From Methanolobus sediminis (GTDB taxonomy: Archaea; Halobacteriota; Methanosarcinia; Methanosarcinales; Methanosarcinaceae): a DNA stretch of 64,000 nucleotides. The stretch covers positions 496,001 to 560,000 of the forward strand of contig NZ_CP133592.1 in the NCBI RefSeq assembly GCF_031312595.1, given 5' to 3'. The position numbers and the translations under genes were made by a program. Positions 1-9,754 of the stretch are shown here, in pieces. How positions within the stretch are numbered: position 1 is the first letter of the stretch; every line of letters starts with the position of its first letter. The notes below the pieces were generated by a model. The model had not been told where the DNA came from. It searched no databases and was given only the letters and a program-made list of their open reading frames with translations.

Positions 1-1691
1 GTATGCAGTTGCCCCTCACTGTTCATTAGTGCAATCTCTGCATTTTTACGTTCAGTTATATCAATTATTGTAGCCATTACCCTTTCTACACCATTGATGG
101 TTACAGGGCTTAATCGGACATATTCCCAGAATAGTTCTCCAGTCGCTTTTCTGTTGAACCATTCAAATTCCTGAGTTCCGTCGGTTGCAGTTTTATGTAT
201 CCATCCCAGTGCATCTTCAAAGGAATATGGAGGTTCCATCCAGAATTCATTTGCTTGTAGCTGCTCTAGCGAGGAAAAACCATACATTTCATAGGCATTA
301 GGATTTGCATCTATGATAGCTCCACTTTCCTTATCATGTATGATTATTGAAATAGGAGCTTCTGTGAAAAGGGTTTTATATTGTTTATCTCTCTCTGCAA
401 TATCGTTTTCTGCTTGTTTGCGTTCTGTAATATCCTGAAATACAGTGGCAAAAGAATCATTATCAACTCTATATGCACTAACGCTATAATGCTTATTTAA
501 TTGTGGTGAAAATGTTTCAAAAATAACAGGTTTTCCAGTTAGTACGACATTTCCATATGTTTCTATCAAAGATGTTTCCTCAATACCCGGAAGAACTTCA
601 GTAACACCCTTTCCTATGATATCAGCTACTTTCAATCCGGTATGTTTTTCGAATGCTTCGTTTGCGTCAAGGAAGATGTAATCAACTGGAACAACATTAT
701 CATTAAAAACCATTTTATGGATTGCCACACCACTAATATCGTTTTCAAAAAGTCCCCTATATTTTTTTTCGCTTTCTTTTAGTGCATTCTCAGCCCCTAT
801 TTTTCCTATGATGTTCCATACGGAATCCATAAGTAAAGTAAGCTGTAAAGAATCGTTATCATTATAATCAGATTCTTTGTTGGCAACTCCTACCACAGCG
901 ACTATTTTGTTGTTCTTAAAAATAGGTACAGTCATGAACCTGTGAAGTTGGACATGTCCTTTTGGATAGCCTTTTTTCAATGGGCTTGAAGCATGAAAAT
1001 CATTTACAATTATCGTTTTACGTTGCCTTACAGCTTCTCCCCATATACCCGTTTCTTTAAGATTATATATTGTCTGAGGTTCTGTGATCTCACATTCTTT
1101 CATTACATCTTTAGACCATGTGTTTAAAGTGAACTGTTCTCTTTTCTCACTATAATAGTAGATGTAACCAATTTTACTATTTGTAAGTTTAATAGCTTCA
1201 TTGAGTGCAAAATCAAGGAACTCCTGGATAGACTCGTGTTTTGAACTCAATATATCATGGATGCTTCTTAATCTAGCTTCCTCAAAGGTAAGTTCTTCTT
1301 CTAACTCCTTTGCCTTTGTTACATCCAGAACTATGAAACATAGCAAGGTTTTAGCATCAGTGTTTATTGGAATTGCACTAATATCAACATCATGGATTTC
1401 ATGATTACGTAGTTGATGCTTGAAAGTAAAATGATTTTTAAATCCATTTTTTGCTTTAGAAAGTTCAGCCCTTATAGCTTCTTCAGACAGTATATCTATT
1501 TGACTTATTTTCTTTTGTTTAAGTTCTTCAGATGACCAGCCATAGTAAGTAGAAGCAGCATTATTGGCATCAATAATGCGCAGATTCTCAGGATCAACAA
1601 GTAACATAACTGTATAATCGTTGTTGAATAGCTGATTTTCAGCTGTTTTTATATTAAATGTGAAATTTGCAGAATTGATTTGATCTTTCAT
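1..1691 (-). CDS. PAS/GAF multi-domain sensor protein, C-terminus beyond window
   Basis: Open frame reading leftward from ATG at 1691 and still open at base 1, so about 563 residues of the N-terminal part are present. The translation shows a PAS domain (about residues 15-130, ending in a VLDVTKAKELEEEL linker), a GAF domain (about 150-300, with IGYIYYYSEK and VVGVANKESDYND), then two more PAS domains (about 310-425 and 435-555), each followed by the typical DITERK linker. No membrane segment is visible, so a soluble sensor is expected. In this family such arrays usually end in a histidine kinase core; that part lies outside the window, so kinase activity is inference. Confidence 0.85.
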   Translation of the reverse strand, partial: MKDQINSANFTFNIKTAENQLFNNDYTVMLLVDPENLRIIDANNAASTYYGWSSEELKQKKISQIDILSEEAIRAELSKAKNGFKNHFTFKHQLRNHEIHDVDISAIPINTDAKTLLCFIVLDVTKAKELEEELTFEEARLRSIHDILSSKHESIQEFLDFALNEAIKLTNSKIGYIYYYSEKREQFTLNTWSKDVMKECEITEPQTIYNLKETGIWGEAVRQRKTIIVNDFHASSPLKKGYPKGHVQLHRFMTVPIFKNNKIVAVVGVANKESDYNDNDSLQLTLLMDSVWNIIGKIGAENALKESEKKYRGLFENDISGVAIHKMVFNDNVVPVDYIFLDANEAFEKHTGLKVADIIGKGVTEVLPGIEETSLIETYGNVVLTGKPVIFETFSPQLNKHYSVSAYRVDNDSFATVFQDITERKQAENDIAERDKQYKTLFTEAPISIIIHDKESGAIIDANPNAYEMYGFSSLEQLQANEFWMEPPYSFEDALGWIHKTATDGTQEFEWFNRKATGELFWEYVRLSPVTINGVERVMATIIDITERKNAEIALMNSEGQLH

Positions 1692-2177
1692 TTTTCATCA
1701 TTCACTGCTGTTTAGAACTATTTATTCTTGTTTTATCCAGATTTTGGAAAATGATTTTTTAATATTGCCCTTAATGTTCAACTTTTGAATAGAAACACAC
1801 AAATTGATACACCTGACATTATAATATTTAGCACCTATTTCAGTCTTTTTGTATAGTAAACAGTCATATTAACCTTAAATACCCTTATGTTTCCTGTGCG
1901 AATTATAAACAGATTAATATTTAACTAGTGACAAAGTACAGAAGTCTGAATATAATTATTTCCTGGCCATCAAGTCCAAATGCACTTGCAAATACAAGGT
2001 CATACCTAATTATTGTAGCTGATAGTTGTATGCATGGATTTACCAATGTTTTCTTGTGCGGAAATGAAAAATTGATAATCTATCTGAGCGTTCTTCTTCG
2101 CTCTAGACTAGGACGTTGATAAAGGATACTCTACTACTTCTCCATCAACTCAATTGTTGTAAAGTATCTAAAAATAA
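1692..2177. other. 486-bp AT-rich intergenic region
   Basis: Lies between the start of the leftward sensor gene and the stop of the leftward PPK2 gene, so it should hold the sensor promoter. It is rich in short A/T runs. A 63-codon open frame at 1928-2119 has no recognisable motif and no ribosome site and is not called. No tRNA, repeat array or clear hairpin terminator was seen. Confidence 0.5.
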
Positions 2178-3704
2178 TTACTGAAGCCCGCGTTCCCTTA
2201 GTTTATTTTCAATACGGTCAATAACCGTGTTCATAACTTTGATTCGGGAATAGTACTTGTCATTGGACTCCACAATGGTCCAGGGCGCCCATGTAGTACT
2301 GGTTTTTTTCAGCATCTCATCGGCAGCATCAAGATAGAGATTCCATTTCTCACGATTGCGCCAATCATCAGGAGTTATCTTCCATTGCTTATACTCTGTA
2401 CTATCACGCTGCTTAAACCTTCTTAGCTGCTCATCCTTATCAATATGCATCCAGAACTTAACAATAATAGTACCGTAATTGGAGAGTGTTTCTTCAAATT
2501 CATTGATCTCCCTGTAGGCACGCTTCCATTCCTCAACATTACAGAGATCTTCGACTCTTTCAACCAGCACTCTCCCGTACCAGCTTCTATCATATATTCC
2601 AATATGGCCAGCCTCAGGAATCTGGTTGTAGAATCTCCACAGGTAATGACGTCGAAGTTCATCAGGAGTGGGTACACCCACAGGAGTTACCTGATAAAGT
2701 CTTGGGTTTAGCTCCTTAACAAGTCGCCTGATACTGCCACCTTTACCTGCAGCATCCCAGCCTTCAAATACAACAATAAGTGATGTCCTGTTTCTGAAAA
2801 GATCATACTGAAGCGTTTTAAGTTTTTTCTGGCATTTTTTCTTTTCTTTCTTGTACTCTTCGTAGGTGAGACTCTTATCAAGATCGATCTTTTCCAGAAT
2901 AGAGGAGTCGATATTAGGAATGATAGAACTATCCATTTTCTGGTTTTGTTCCACCAATGCCTTATTTTCAATATCCTGTATCTTGTATTCAATAGATTCT
3001 ATGACCTTTGACAGAACTTTGACAGTTGCAAAACCCCTGTCATTTGCCTCTACAATTGTCCAGGGTGCAAAAGACCGGTCTGTTTTTTCAAGGATTCCTT
3101 CAATTAATGGCAGATATTTATCGTATCCATCCAGGTAATCCCTTTCCTCCTCTTCAATAATGAACTGGGGAATTCCTATATCTTTCATTTCCTGATATCT
3201 TTTATTCTGTTCTTCTTTGCTTATGTGGAGGAACAGTTTTATCACAAGGTAACCGCCGTCTGTGAGCTGCCTTTCAAAATACGTCAGCCCTTCAATACAT
3301 TTGTTCATGTCCTTGTCGGCTTTACCTTTCTTGTTATGTTCAATGATAATTCTGCGATACCAGCTTCTGTCAAAAATTACCATTCTGCCTTTTTCCGGGA
3401 TCTTTGTCCAGAAACGCCATAAAAGAGGTTTCTGCTCTTCCTGATAACACGGTCTCTCGGTGGTATACAGGTTAAAGCCCATCGGACTTAAAGTCAGAAG
3501 GAACCTGTTGATGATCTCAGACATGCCTGAAGCATGCCAGCCTTCAAAAACAATAATGATCGGAATATCCATTTTCCATGCCTTTCGCTGTAGCTCCCCC
3601 ATCCGTATTTCCAGGTCTTCCATTATTGTTTTATATTCATCCTTGGGAAGAGTTTTGGTAAGATCTACATTTTCAAGCATAATATCATCTTTATTAATAC
3701 TCAT
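2178..3704 (-). CDS. pap: Polyphosphate:AMP phosphotransferase (two-domain PPK2)
   Basis: 508-residue protein made of two tandem PPK2 domains. The C-terminal domain carries an intact P-loop-like motif GWDAAGKGG (315-323) and the IYDRSWYGRV motif. The N-terminal domain has a degraded version, GWHASGMSE (55-63), though it keeps FDRSWYRR. This layout, one degenerate and one active domain, is that of class II PPK2 enzymes (PAP), which use polyphosphate to phosphorylate AMP to ADP. It sits in a polyphosphate neighbourhood (CHAD protein, PPK1 and Ppx to the right), on the opposite strand. Cytosolic. Substrate class (AMP versus ADP) is inferred from the two-domain architecture. Confidence 0.9.
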   Translation of the reverse strand: MSINKDDIMLENVDLTKTLPKDEYKTIMEDLEIRMGELQRKAWKMDIPIIIVFEGWHASGMSEIINRFLLTLSPMGFNLYTTERPCYQEEQKPLLWRFWTKIPEKGRMVIFDRSWYRRIIIEHNKKGKADKDMNKCIEGLTYFERQLTDGGYLVIKLFLHISKEEQNKRYQEMKDIGIPQFIIEEEERDYLDGYDKYLPLIEGILEKTDRSFAPWTIVEANDRGFATVKVLSKVIESIEYKIQDIENKALVEQNQKMDSSIIPNIDSSILEKIDLDKSLTYEEYKKEKKKCQKKLKTLQYDLFRNRTSLIVVFEGWDAAGKGGSIRRLVKELNPRLYQVTPVGVPTPDELRRHYLWRFYNQIPEAGHIGIYDRSWYGRVLVERVEDLCNVEEWKRAYREINEFEETLSNYGTIIVKFWMHIDKDEQLRRFKQRDSTEYKQWKITPDDWRNREKWNLYLDAADEMLKKTSTTWAPWTIVESNDKYYSRIKVMNTVIDRIENKLRERGLQ

Positions 3705-3747
3705 CTGTATATAAATAGTTATATTTACACAAAATTATTCTCATTTA

Positions 3748-5031
3748 TCAGATATAGAAACTCCATACAAGCAAGGTGGCCGCTCCGCTCAATGCTATAA
3801 CTATGAAAGAGAGAACTGCTGTCCTGAAAAACTCCGGCGAACCGCTTACTTTGATATACAATGGCTTATTGAGAGTGCTTACAAGACCTGCAAGTACAGC
3901 CGTTATGCCGGCGGTGTGAACTGAGATATTGCCGGAGAAAGCAAGAGCTGCAACCGAAGCAGTGACCGCTGAACTGCTGACTACTCCTCCCAATGCAGTT
4001 ATATAAGTTCCTTCAGCCCCTCCGTACACATTTGCATAATTTGCGAAAATTAGCAGTATTGTAAAAACTGCGCCAAACTTGAATGCAGGTCCAAGTGCAA
4101 ACGGAGAACCAATCTCTATAGTATCATTTGGATTTACAGTCTTTTTCCATTTAAGACCCACAAATACGAGAGTTACTATTCCCATTACAATAAAAGGAGG
4201 AGCCATCAGAGAAGCTGTCTGAGCAGTTGGATCTGCTATCAATGCAATAATAGTGTTACTGATAATCATGGAAACCACTGCCAGTAACGAACCTACATGA
4301 ACCGAATCCTTAAGTAACGGTCCTTTTTTAGACAGACCGGAAAGAGCTGCAACGGTGGCTTCACTACTAATAAAACCTCCAAAGAAACCGGAATAAGGAA
4401 TGCCTCCTCGAGGACCAAGCTTTTTCAGGGATACATAACTGACAAAACTAATGAAAGAAACAAGTACAACAATAAGTATTGATTGTTTCAAGTTCAGTAT
4501 CCCAAAGATCGGTTCTTCAGGCATAATAGGATACAGCACAAAAGCAACCGCAAGGAATTTGAGTGCACTGCTCATGTCTTCATCCGAAAGATGTTCTGCA
4601 AAGGAATGAAGAGGTTTTTTCTCTATGAGCAGGAATGTTATTAGAAGTCCCGTTACTATGGCTATAAGGTAAAGACCCTCAGCTACGATGATTCCGAGTA
4701 GATATGTACAGAACAAGGCAATAGCTGTGGTAAGGCCTGATTTTCCTTTGATGATATTAACCAGATATATCAGAGAAGCTGAAGCAAATAATACCAACAA
4801 TGTTGCCAGCACGAGTATCCACATACCGATATAATCTACAAGAAATGCTGCAAGAGTACCGGTAATACACGTTATTGAAAAAGTCCTTACGCCAGCGAAT
4901 ATTTTCTTATCTGCACGCCAGTGTTCTCTTTCAAGACCTACTAGGATGCCTATTGCCATTGAAAGTACTATTTTTTCAAGTATAGTAGCATATAATGGAT
5001 CAAGAGCCCATTGAACATTGATAGCGACCAT
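3748..5031 (-). CDS. MgtC/SapB-type membrane protein with DUF4010 domain
   Basis: 427-residue polytopic membrane protein with about a dozen hydrophobic segments. The N-terminal part has the MgtC/SapB signature (LVGLERE around residue 31, then GVRTF around 47). The rest (about 180-425) is a DUF4010 domain with small-residue-rich helices such as GGFISSEATVAALS. MgtC proteins are linked to magnesium and phosphate homeostasis, but the DUF4010 class has no established transport substrate. It lies upstream of pap on the same strand (44 bp apart) and diverges from the ferredoxin and CHAD genes, which suggests a link with polyphosphate or its counter-ions (inference). Confidence 0.8.
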   Translation of the reverse strand: MVAINVQWALDPLYATILEKIVLSMAIGILVGLEREHWRADKKIFAGVRTFSITCITGTLAAFLVDYIGMWILVLATLLVLFASASLIYLVNIIKGKSGLTTAIALFCTYLLGIIVAEGLYLIAIVTGLLITFLLIEKKPLHSFAEHLSDEDMSSALKFLAVAFVLYPIMPEEPIFGILNLKQSILIVVLVSFISFVSYVSLKKLGPRGGIPYSGFFGGFISSEATVAALSGLSKKGPLLKDSVHVGSLLAVVSMIISNTIIALIADPTAQTASLMAPPFIVMGIVTLVFVGLKWKKTVNPNDTIEIGSPFALGPAFKFGAVFTILLIFANYANVYGGAEGTYITALGGVVSSSAVTASVAALAFSGNISVHTAGITAVLAGLVSTLNKPLYIKVSGSPEFFRTAVLSFIVIALSGAATLLVWSFYI

Positions 5032-5189
5032 ATTTCTCCTGAATAACTGGAAGGAATTTAGATTTCAAGTCTATCTGAAATATATGTGGTATGTAACATT
5101 GTAACCATAATTGAATATTCTAAGTATATTAGATTCACTGTATATACTTTTATACCTGCTTAACACATTACTATTAAGGAGAAAGTACC

Positions 5190-5534
5190 ATGCCATGGGT
5201 CAACAAAAAGAAATGTGTATCATGCAAGAAGTGCATTAAAAAATGCCCTGTGGATGCTATTTATATGGCAAAGGGGAAAGCCGTAATAGAAGAAGGTAAA
5301 TGCATAAATTGTGGAAAATGCATAAAAATATGTCCTGTCAAAGCAATACTTAAAGACAGGGATCTTGTAAAATTCAAAATAAGTGAAAATCTGAAATCTG
5401 CGAAAAGCTCACTTGAAAGTTCCAAAAATCAGCGTGCTAAGAAGCGTCTGATCAAGAGTCAGCTGCGACAACTTAAACGTGAACAGGAAATAATTCGCGG
5501 AACGATAAAAGAACTGAAACGAATTAAACTTTAA
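5190..5534 (+). CDS. 2[4Fe-4S] ferredoxin with Lys/Arg-rich helical tail
   Basis: 114 residues. Two CxxCxxCxxxCP clusters (Cys 9, 12, 15, 19 and 38, 41, 44, 48) give a normal bacterial-type two-cluster ferredoxin in the first 60 residues. The remaining 55 residues form a strongly basic, predicted helical tail with no cysteine (sequences such as KKRLIKSQLRQLKRE). A usual clostridial-type ferredoxin ends near residue 55-60, so the tail is an extra. The start ATG follows an AAGGAG ribosome site at about 5176. Partner unknown; the tail could bind protein, nucleic acid or polyphosphate (inference from charge and neighbours). Confidence 0.85.
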   Translation: MPWVNKKKCVSCKKCIKKCPVDAIYMAKGKAVIEEGKCINCGKCIKICPVKAILKDRDLVKFKISENLKSAKSSLESSKNQRAKKRLIKSQLRQLKREQEIIRGTIKELKRIKL

Positions 5535-5599
5535 TTTGCAACCATAGAAATTATAACCATAATAAAGCGGAGCAGCACATTATTGCTGAGGGGAGAACA

Positions 5600-7525
5600 A
5601 TGGCATCAAATGCATTCGTGAAGAAATATTCCTTAGCAGCATCACTGAGTTTTCTTGCAGGTCTTGTATCCTGTATGACAGGACTGCTTTTTGCTATTGT
5701 CAGCAGACTTAACCGTGGTTCCGGTTCAGAGACAATCCTGATAGTCTGCATGTTATTTGGCACAGGCGTGGTGCTGATCCTTGCAGGAATAAATGTTGCA
5801 GGGATACGCCAGAAGCTTTCACGCAGCTATTCTTTCCTTGCGGGTCTGTTGTTATCCATTATCGGATTGTTTGTTTTCATGATATCTTTCCCTGATAACT
5901 GGGTCTATCCAAAGGTCAGTTATGCAATAGTGGCCTATTCACTTGGTATTTTCCTGCTGCTTATCAATATCTTTGTGAATTATTTCCTGCAGGCACTGGG
6001 AGATTCCAGCCAGCGGGGACTGACTCCGCAAAAATACAATGTTCAATCTAATGAACCTCAGCACAATGATTGTTCTGTTCTTACAACCTTTGCAGGCATT
6101 CTAATGACAAATATAACATCAGGTACCTATGAACCCGCTTTTCTTACAGGTACCAGTGATAATGAAAGTACTTACATTATAAACAATACCACTTCTGAAG
6201 AAAATGATCCGGAGCCTCTATTTATGGAATCAAACGAGGAAAAATCCATCACCGAGACTAAAATTGTAACTGCAGCAGATGCAATTAGCGATGAAAACGC
6301 AAAAGTATGTAATGTTGATGATAAGCAGGAAGAAACTACAGCTCTGGAAACAACACAATTCCCCGAGATAGCAGAGGTTATTGAACCTGAAATTGAAAAA
6401 GAGATAGAGGATATTGAAGAAACGCGGGAGAATGAAGAAGAGGCAGAAGTAGAATACCCACCTGAGGAACAGTCTTCTTCAAAGGAAGAAACTGATGTAC
6501 AGAACCTTGTTGTCCCCTATGCAGAATTCAGGTCACTTAAAAAGACAGATATAAAATCTGACGATACCATGCGTGAAGCTGCACGCAAAGTCCTCATGTA
6601 CAATTTCGGTCAGATGATCGAACATGAGAGAGGTACAAAGATCGGCATGGATATTGAAGAACTTCACGATATGAGAGTTGCTGCAATGCGTATGCGTTCA
6701 GTTGTAGAAGTCCTTGAAGACTATCTCAATATGAAAGACATGTCCCCATATTACAAGGACATAAAATCCATAAGGAGGACACTTGGAACCGTACGTGACC
6801 TGGACGTGTTCCTTGAGAAGATAGACCATTATCTTGCAGCACAGCCAGCGGAGAAAGTTCTGGAAATCGAGCCTCTTACTGATTCAATACTAATTGAAAG
6901 GGCAAAGCATCGTGGTACTATGCTTGTGTATCTCGATGATTCAGGCTATAATAAATTCAAAAAGAACTTTGCAGATTACCTGCTGACTAAGAAATCATGG
7001 AAAATCAAATCTGCAAAGAAAAATGGTGAACCGATACCTGCCAGAGTTGTAGATGTACTGCCAGTACTCCTTTACTCCCAGCTTGCAACCGTAAGGGCAT
7101 ATGGTGATGTACTTACTGACGACACAACAATTGACCCTTACCTTGAAAAGTACCATCTGTTAAGGATAGACGTGAAGATACTGCGTTACACCATTGAGTT
7201 CTTCAAGGAAGTTCTTGGTTCTGAAACGAAGAGTCTTATAAGAGACCTCAAAGCCCTTCAGGATAATCTTGGTGACATGCATGATACTGTGGTTGCACTT
7301 GAAATGCTTGAGAACTTCGAGAAATATGGTGTGTGGGGAGAGACACACGGAAAGAAGAACTCTGTCAGCATCAGGGACTATCCGGGTGTTGATGCATATA
7401 TTGAATACAGGAAGAAGGAACTTGCATCCTTGCTGGATTCATTCCCGGATGCATGGTCAAAGGTAATTGACCCTGATTTCAGCGTAAGGTTCTCACAGGC
7501 TATTGCAGGAATTTACAATTCCTGA
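5600..7525 (+). CDS. Membrane-anchored CHAD domain protein
   Basis: 641 residues in three parts. Residues 10-130 hold four hydrophobic segments (about 10-33, 44-68, 76-97, 106-130). Residues 190-300 are a highly acidic, low-complexity linker. Residues 315-640 are a CHAD domain, with the conserved helical motif IEELHDMRVAAMRMRS and later VRDLDVFLEK, DVKILRYTIEFF and LQDNLGDMHD. CHAD domains are histidine-rich helical modules that bind polyphosphate. The gene lies just upstream of ppk1 and ppx on the same strand, which supports a role in tethering polyphosphate at the membrane (inference). Ribosome site GAGGGGAG before ATG 5600. Confidence 0.85.
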   Translation: MASNAFVKKYSLAASLSFLAGLVSCMTGLLFAIVSRLNRGSGSETILIVCMLFGTGVVLILAGINVAGIRQKLSRSYSFLAGLLLSIIGLFVFMISFPDNWVYPKVSYAIVAYSLGIFLLLINIFVNYFLQALGDSSQRGLTPQKYNVQSNEPQHNDCSVLTTFAGILMTNITSGTYEPAFLTGTSDNESTYIINNTTSEENDPEPLFMESNEEKSITETKIVTAADAISDENAKVCNVDDKQEETTALETTQFPEIAEVIEPEIEKEIEDIEETRENEEEAEVEYPPEEQSSSKEETDVQNLVVPYAEFRSLKKTDIKSDDTMREAARKVLMYNFGQMIEHERGTKIGMDIEELHDMRVAAMRMRSVVEVLEDYLNMKDMSPYYKDIKSIRRTLGTVRDLDVFLEKIDHYLAAQPAEKVLEIEPLTDSILIERAKHRGTMLVYLDDSGYNKFKKNFADYLLTKKSWKIKSAKKNGEPIPARVVDVLPVLLYSQLATVRAYGDVLTDDTTIDPYLEKYHLLRIDVKILRYTIEFFKEVLGSETKSLIRDLKALQDNLGDMHDTVVALEMLENFEKYGVWGETHGKKNSVSIRDYPGVDAYIEYRKKELASLLDSFPDAWSKVIDPDFSVRFSQAIAGIYNS

Positions 7526-7672
7526 GAACATGCCATTTGAATTGTATTGATTATGTAAACTATATTATGCTATATACTACTATATATGAATCTGTATGAA
7601 GTGTTATATAATAGAATCACTGTTGTTTTATTAAAACACAACAGCCTTCTGTCGTTTTTAAAACTGAAAAAC

Positions 7673-9754
7673 ATGAGTTTTATGTCAAATGAAGTAAATG
7701 AATATGTCAATAGGGAGATTAGCTGGCTTTCTTTCAACGCAAGGGTACTACAGGAAGCAAAGGACCCAGGTGTTCCTTTACTTGAGCGTCTGAAATTCCT
7801 GGGGATATTCTCTTCCAATCTTGATGAATTCTTCAGTGTGAGAGTCGGTACCCTGCAGAGAATGATAGATGCAGGTGTAAAATCAAAAGCAATGGTTGGC
7901 GTATCACCTAAAAAAATCATGAAAGATGTGCATAGTACCGTACTTGACCTGAGGGATGAATTTGATAAAGTTTTCACAGGAGTCACAAAGGAACTTGAAA
8001 ACCACAATATTTTCATTGTTGATGAAACCCAGCTTGATGATAATCAGAAAGCATTCCTGAAAGTGTATTTCCAGGAGAAGGTCCGACCACGTCTTATTCC
8101 TGTGATGCTAAAGGATATTCCGGATTTCCCCTACCTTAGAAACCAAGTAATCTATCTTGTTATCGATGTAAGAAAAAAATGGGATCCTCAAGGTTCAAAA
8201 TTCGCATTGATAGAAGTGCCGGCAGATGTGCTTCCCCGTTTTGTCAATCTTCCGGATTCAGAGGAACGTAAATGCGTGATCATGCTTGATGACATAATTC
8301 GTTTTGGACTGGATGATATATTCTCAACCTTTGATTATGATTCCATAGGTGCATACACTATCAAGCTTACAAGAGATGCTGAACTTGATATTGACGATGA
8401 TGTTACAAAGAGTTTCTTTGAAAAAGTATCGGAAAGTCTTGAGGAAAGGAAAAAAGGTCAACCGGTGCGGTTTGTGTATGACAGGGAAATACCTTATTAC
8501 CTTCTTGATTTCACCCTGAAAAGACTGGATATCGAGAACTTTGAAAACCTTGTGCCAGGTGGAAAATACCACAATGCAAAGGATTTTATGGGCTTCCCGG
8601 AGATTGGACCTGAATCTTTCTATTATGAAAAAAAGCATCCTTTACCACATAAAGACCTGAGAAGCCACAAGAGTATGCTTGCCGCTATCAGGGAAAAGGA
8701 TATTCTTCTTCACTATCCATACCAATCTTTTGATTATTTCATAGACCTGTTACGAGAAGCAGCAATTGACCCGAATGTTACAAGCATTAAAGTCACTCTT
8801 TACAGGGTTGCACGCAATTCTAATGTGATCAATGCACTCATAAATGCTATCAAGAACGGAAAAACAGTTACTGTTGTCATTGAACTTCAGGCACGTTTCG
8901 ATGAAGAATCAAATATTTACTGGACACAGAAACTAGAAGATGCAGGAGCAAGGATCATTGATGGTGTACCTGGTCTGAAAGTGCATTCCAAACTTTGCCA
9001 CATAAGCAGAAAAGAAGGAAAAGACACTGTCCACTATTCCTGTATCGGAACCGGGAACTTCAATGAATCAACTGCCAGTATCTATTGTGACCACATGTTA
9101 ATGACCAGAAACAAAGATATTACATATGAGGTTGAAAAGATCTTTGATTTCTTTGATCACAATTACAAAGTCTATGATTATGAACACCTCGTTGTTGCAC
9201 CACTTCAGATGCGAAATAAGTTTACAAAACTCATTGACAATGAGATAAACAACGCAAAAGAAGGTAAACCTGCATATATCCATGCCAAGATGAACAGCCT
9301 TGTGGATAGTGAAATGATAGACAAGCTCTATGAAGCCAGCGAAGCAGGTGTAAAAGTAAAGCTTGTTGTCAGAGGTATATGTTCACTTGTCCCTGGTGTT
9401 GAAGGACTTAGTGAGAACATTGATGTTATCAGTATAGTTGACAAATATCTTGAACACTCCAGGATATTTATTTTCTGCAATGAGGGGAACGAGAAATACT
9501 TCATCTCGTCTGCTGACTGGATGGTAAGAAACCTTGACAGGCGTGTTGAGGTTGCTACACCGATATATGATGTAGCTTTGAAAACGGAGCTGAGAGAATA
9601 TATGGATATCCAGTTCGCTGACAATACAAAGGCCAGAATAATCAACGAAACCCAGGATAACAAGTACGTTAAAAACGACTGTAAAATCTGCCGTGCCCAG
9701 GAAGACACATATGTTTTCCTTGAAAAGCAATTGCAAAATGAGGTAACAGAGTGA
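7673..9754 (+). CDS. ppk1: Polyphosphate kinase 1
   Basis: Polymerises the gamma-phosphate of ATP into polyphosphate. The frame is open from 7586, but a TATA-like stretch at 7571-7583 overlaps that codon and family N-termini begin near the YVNREISWLSFNARVL motif. I therefore place the start at ATG 7673 (693 aa; ATG 7682 is equally possible). The two family histidines are present in KVHSKLCH (His 438, autophosphorylated) and LEHSRIF (His 595). The GTGNFNESTA and YRVARNS motifs of the phospholipase-D-like domains are visible. The 3' end overlaps ppx by 4 bp, so the two are probably translationally coupled: synthesis and breakdown of polyphosphate from one mRNA. Confidence 0.95.
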   Translation: MSFMSNEVNEYVNREISWLSFNARVLQEAKDPGVPLLERLKFLGIFSSNLDEFFSVRVGTLQRMIDAGVKSKAMVGVSPKKIMKDVHSTVLDLRDEFDKVFTGVTKELENHNIFIVDETQLDDNQKAFLKVYFQEKVRPRLIPVMLKDIPDFPYLRNQVIYLVIDVRKKWDPQGSKFALIEVPADVLPRFVNLPDSEERKCVIMLDDIIRFGLDDIFSTFDYDSIGAYTIKLTRDAELDIDDDVTKSFFEKVSESLEERKKGQPVRFVYDREIPYYLLDFTLKRLDIENFENLVPGGKYHNAKDFMGFPEIGPESFYYEKKHPLPHKDLRSHKSMLAAIREKDILLHYPYQSFDYFIDLLREAAIDPNVTSIKVTLYRVARNSNVINALINAIKNGKTVTVVIELQARFDEESNIYWTQKLEDAGARIIDGVPGLKVHSKLCHISRKEGKDTVHYSCIGTGNFNESTASIYCDHMLMTRNKDITYEVEKIFDFFDHNYKVYDYEHLVVAPLQMRNKFTKLIDNEINNAKEGKPAYIHAKMNSLVDSEMIDKLYEASEAGVKVKLVVRGICSLVPGVEGLSENIDVISIVDKYLEHSRIFIFCNEGNEKYFISSADWMVRNLDRRVEVATPIYDVALKTELREYMDIQFADNTKARIINETQDNKYVKNDCKICRAQEDTYVFLEKQLQNEVTE

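Noticed and set aside
1928-2119. 63-codon open frame in an intergenic region
   Set aside because: No ribosome site, no family motif, and composition like surrounding AT-rich DNA.
2178-3704. Degenerate N-terminal PPK2 domain as sign of decay
   Set aside because: One degenerate and one active domain is normal for class II PPK2 enzymes.
7586-7672. 29-residue N-terminal extension of PPK1
   Set aside because: The codons overlap a TATA-like element and the extension has no match to the PPK1 N-terminus.
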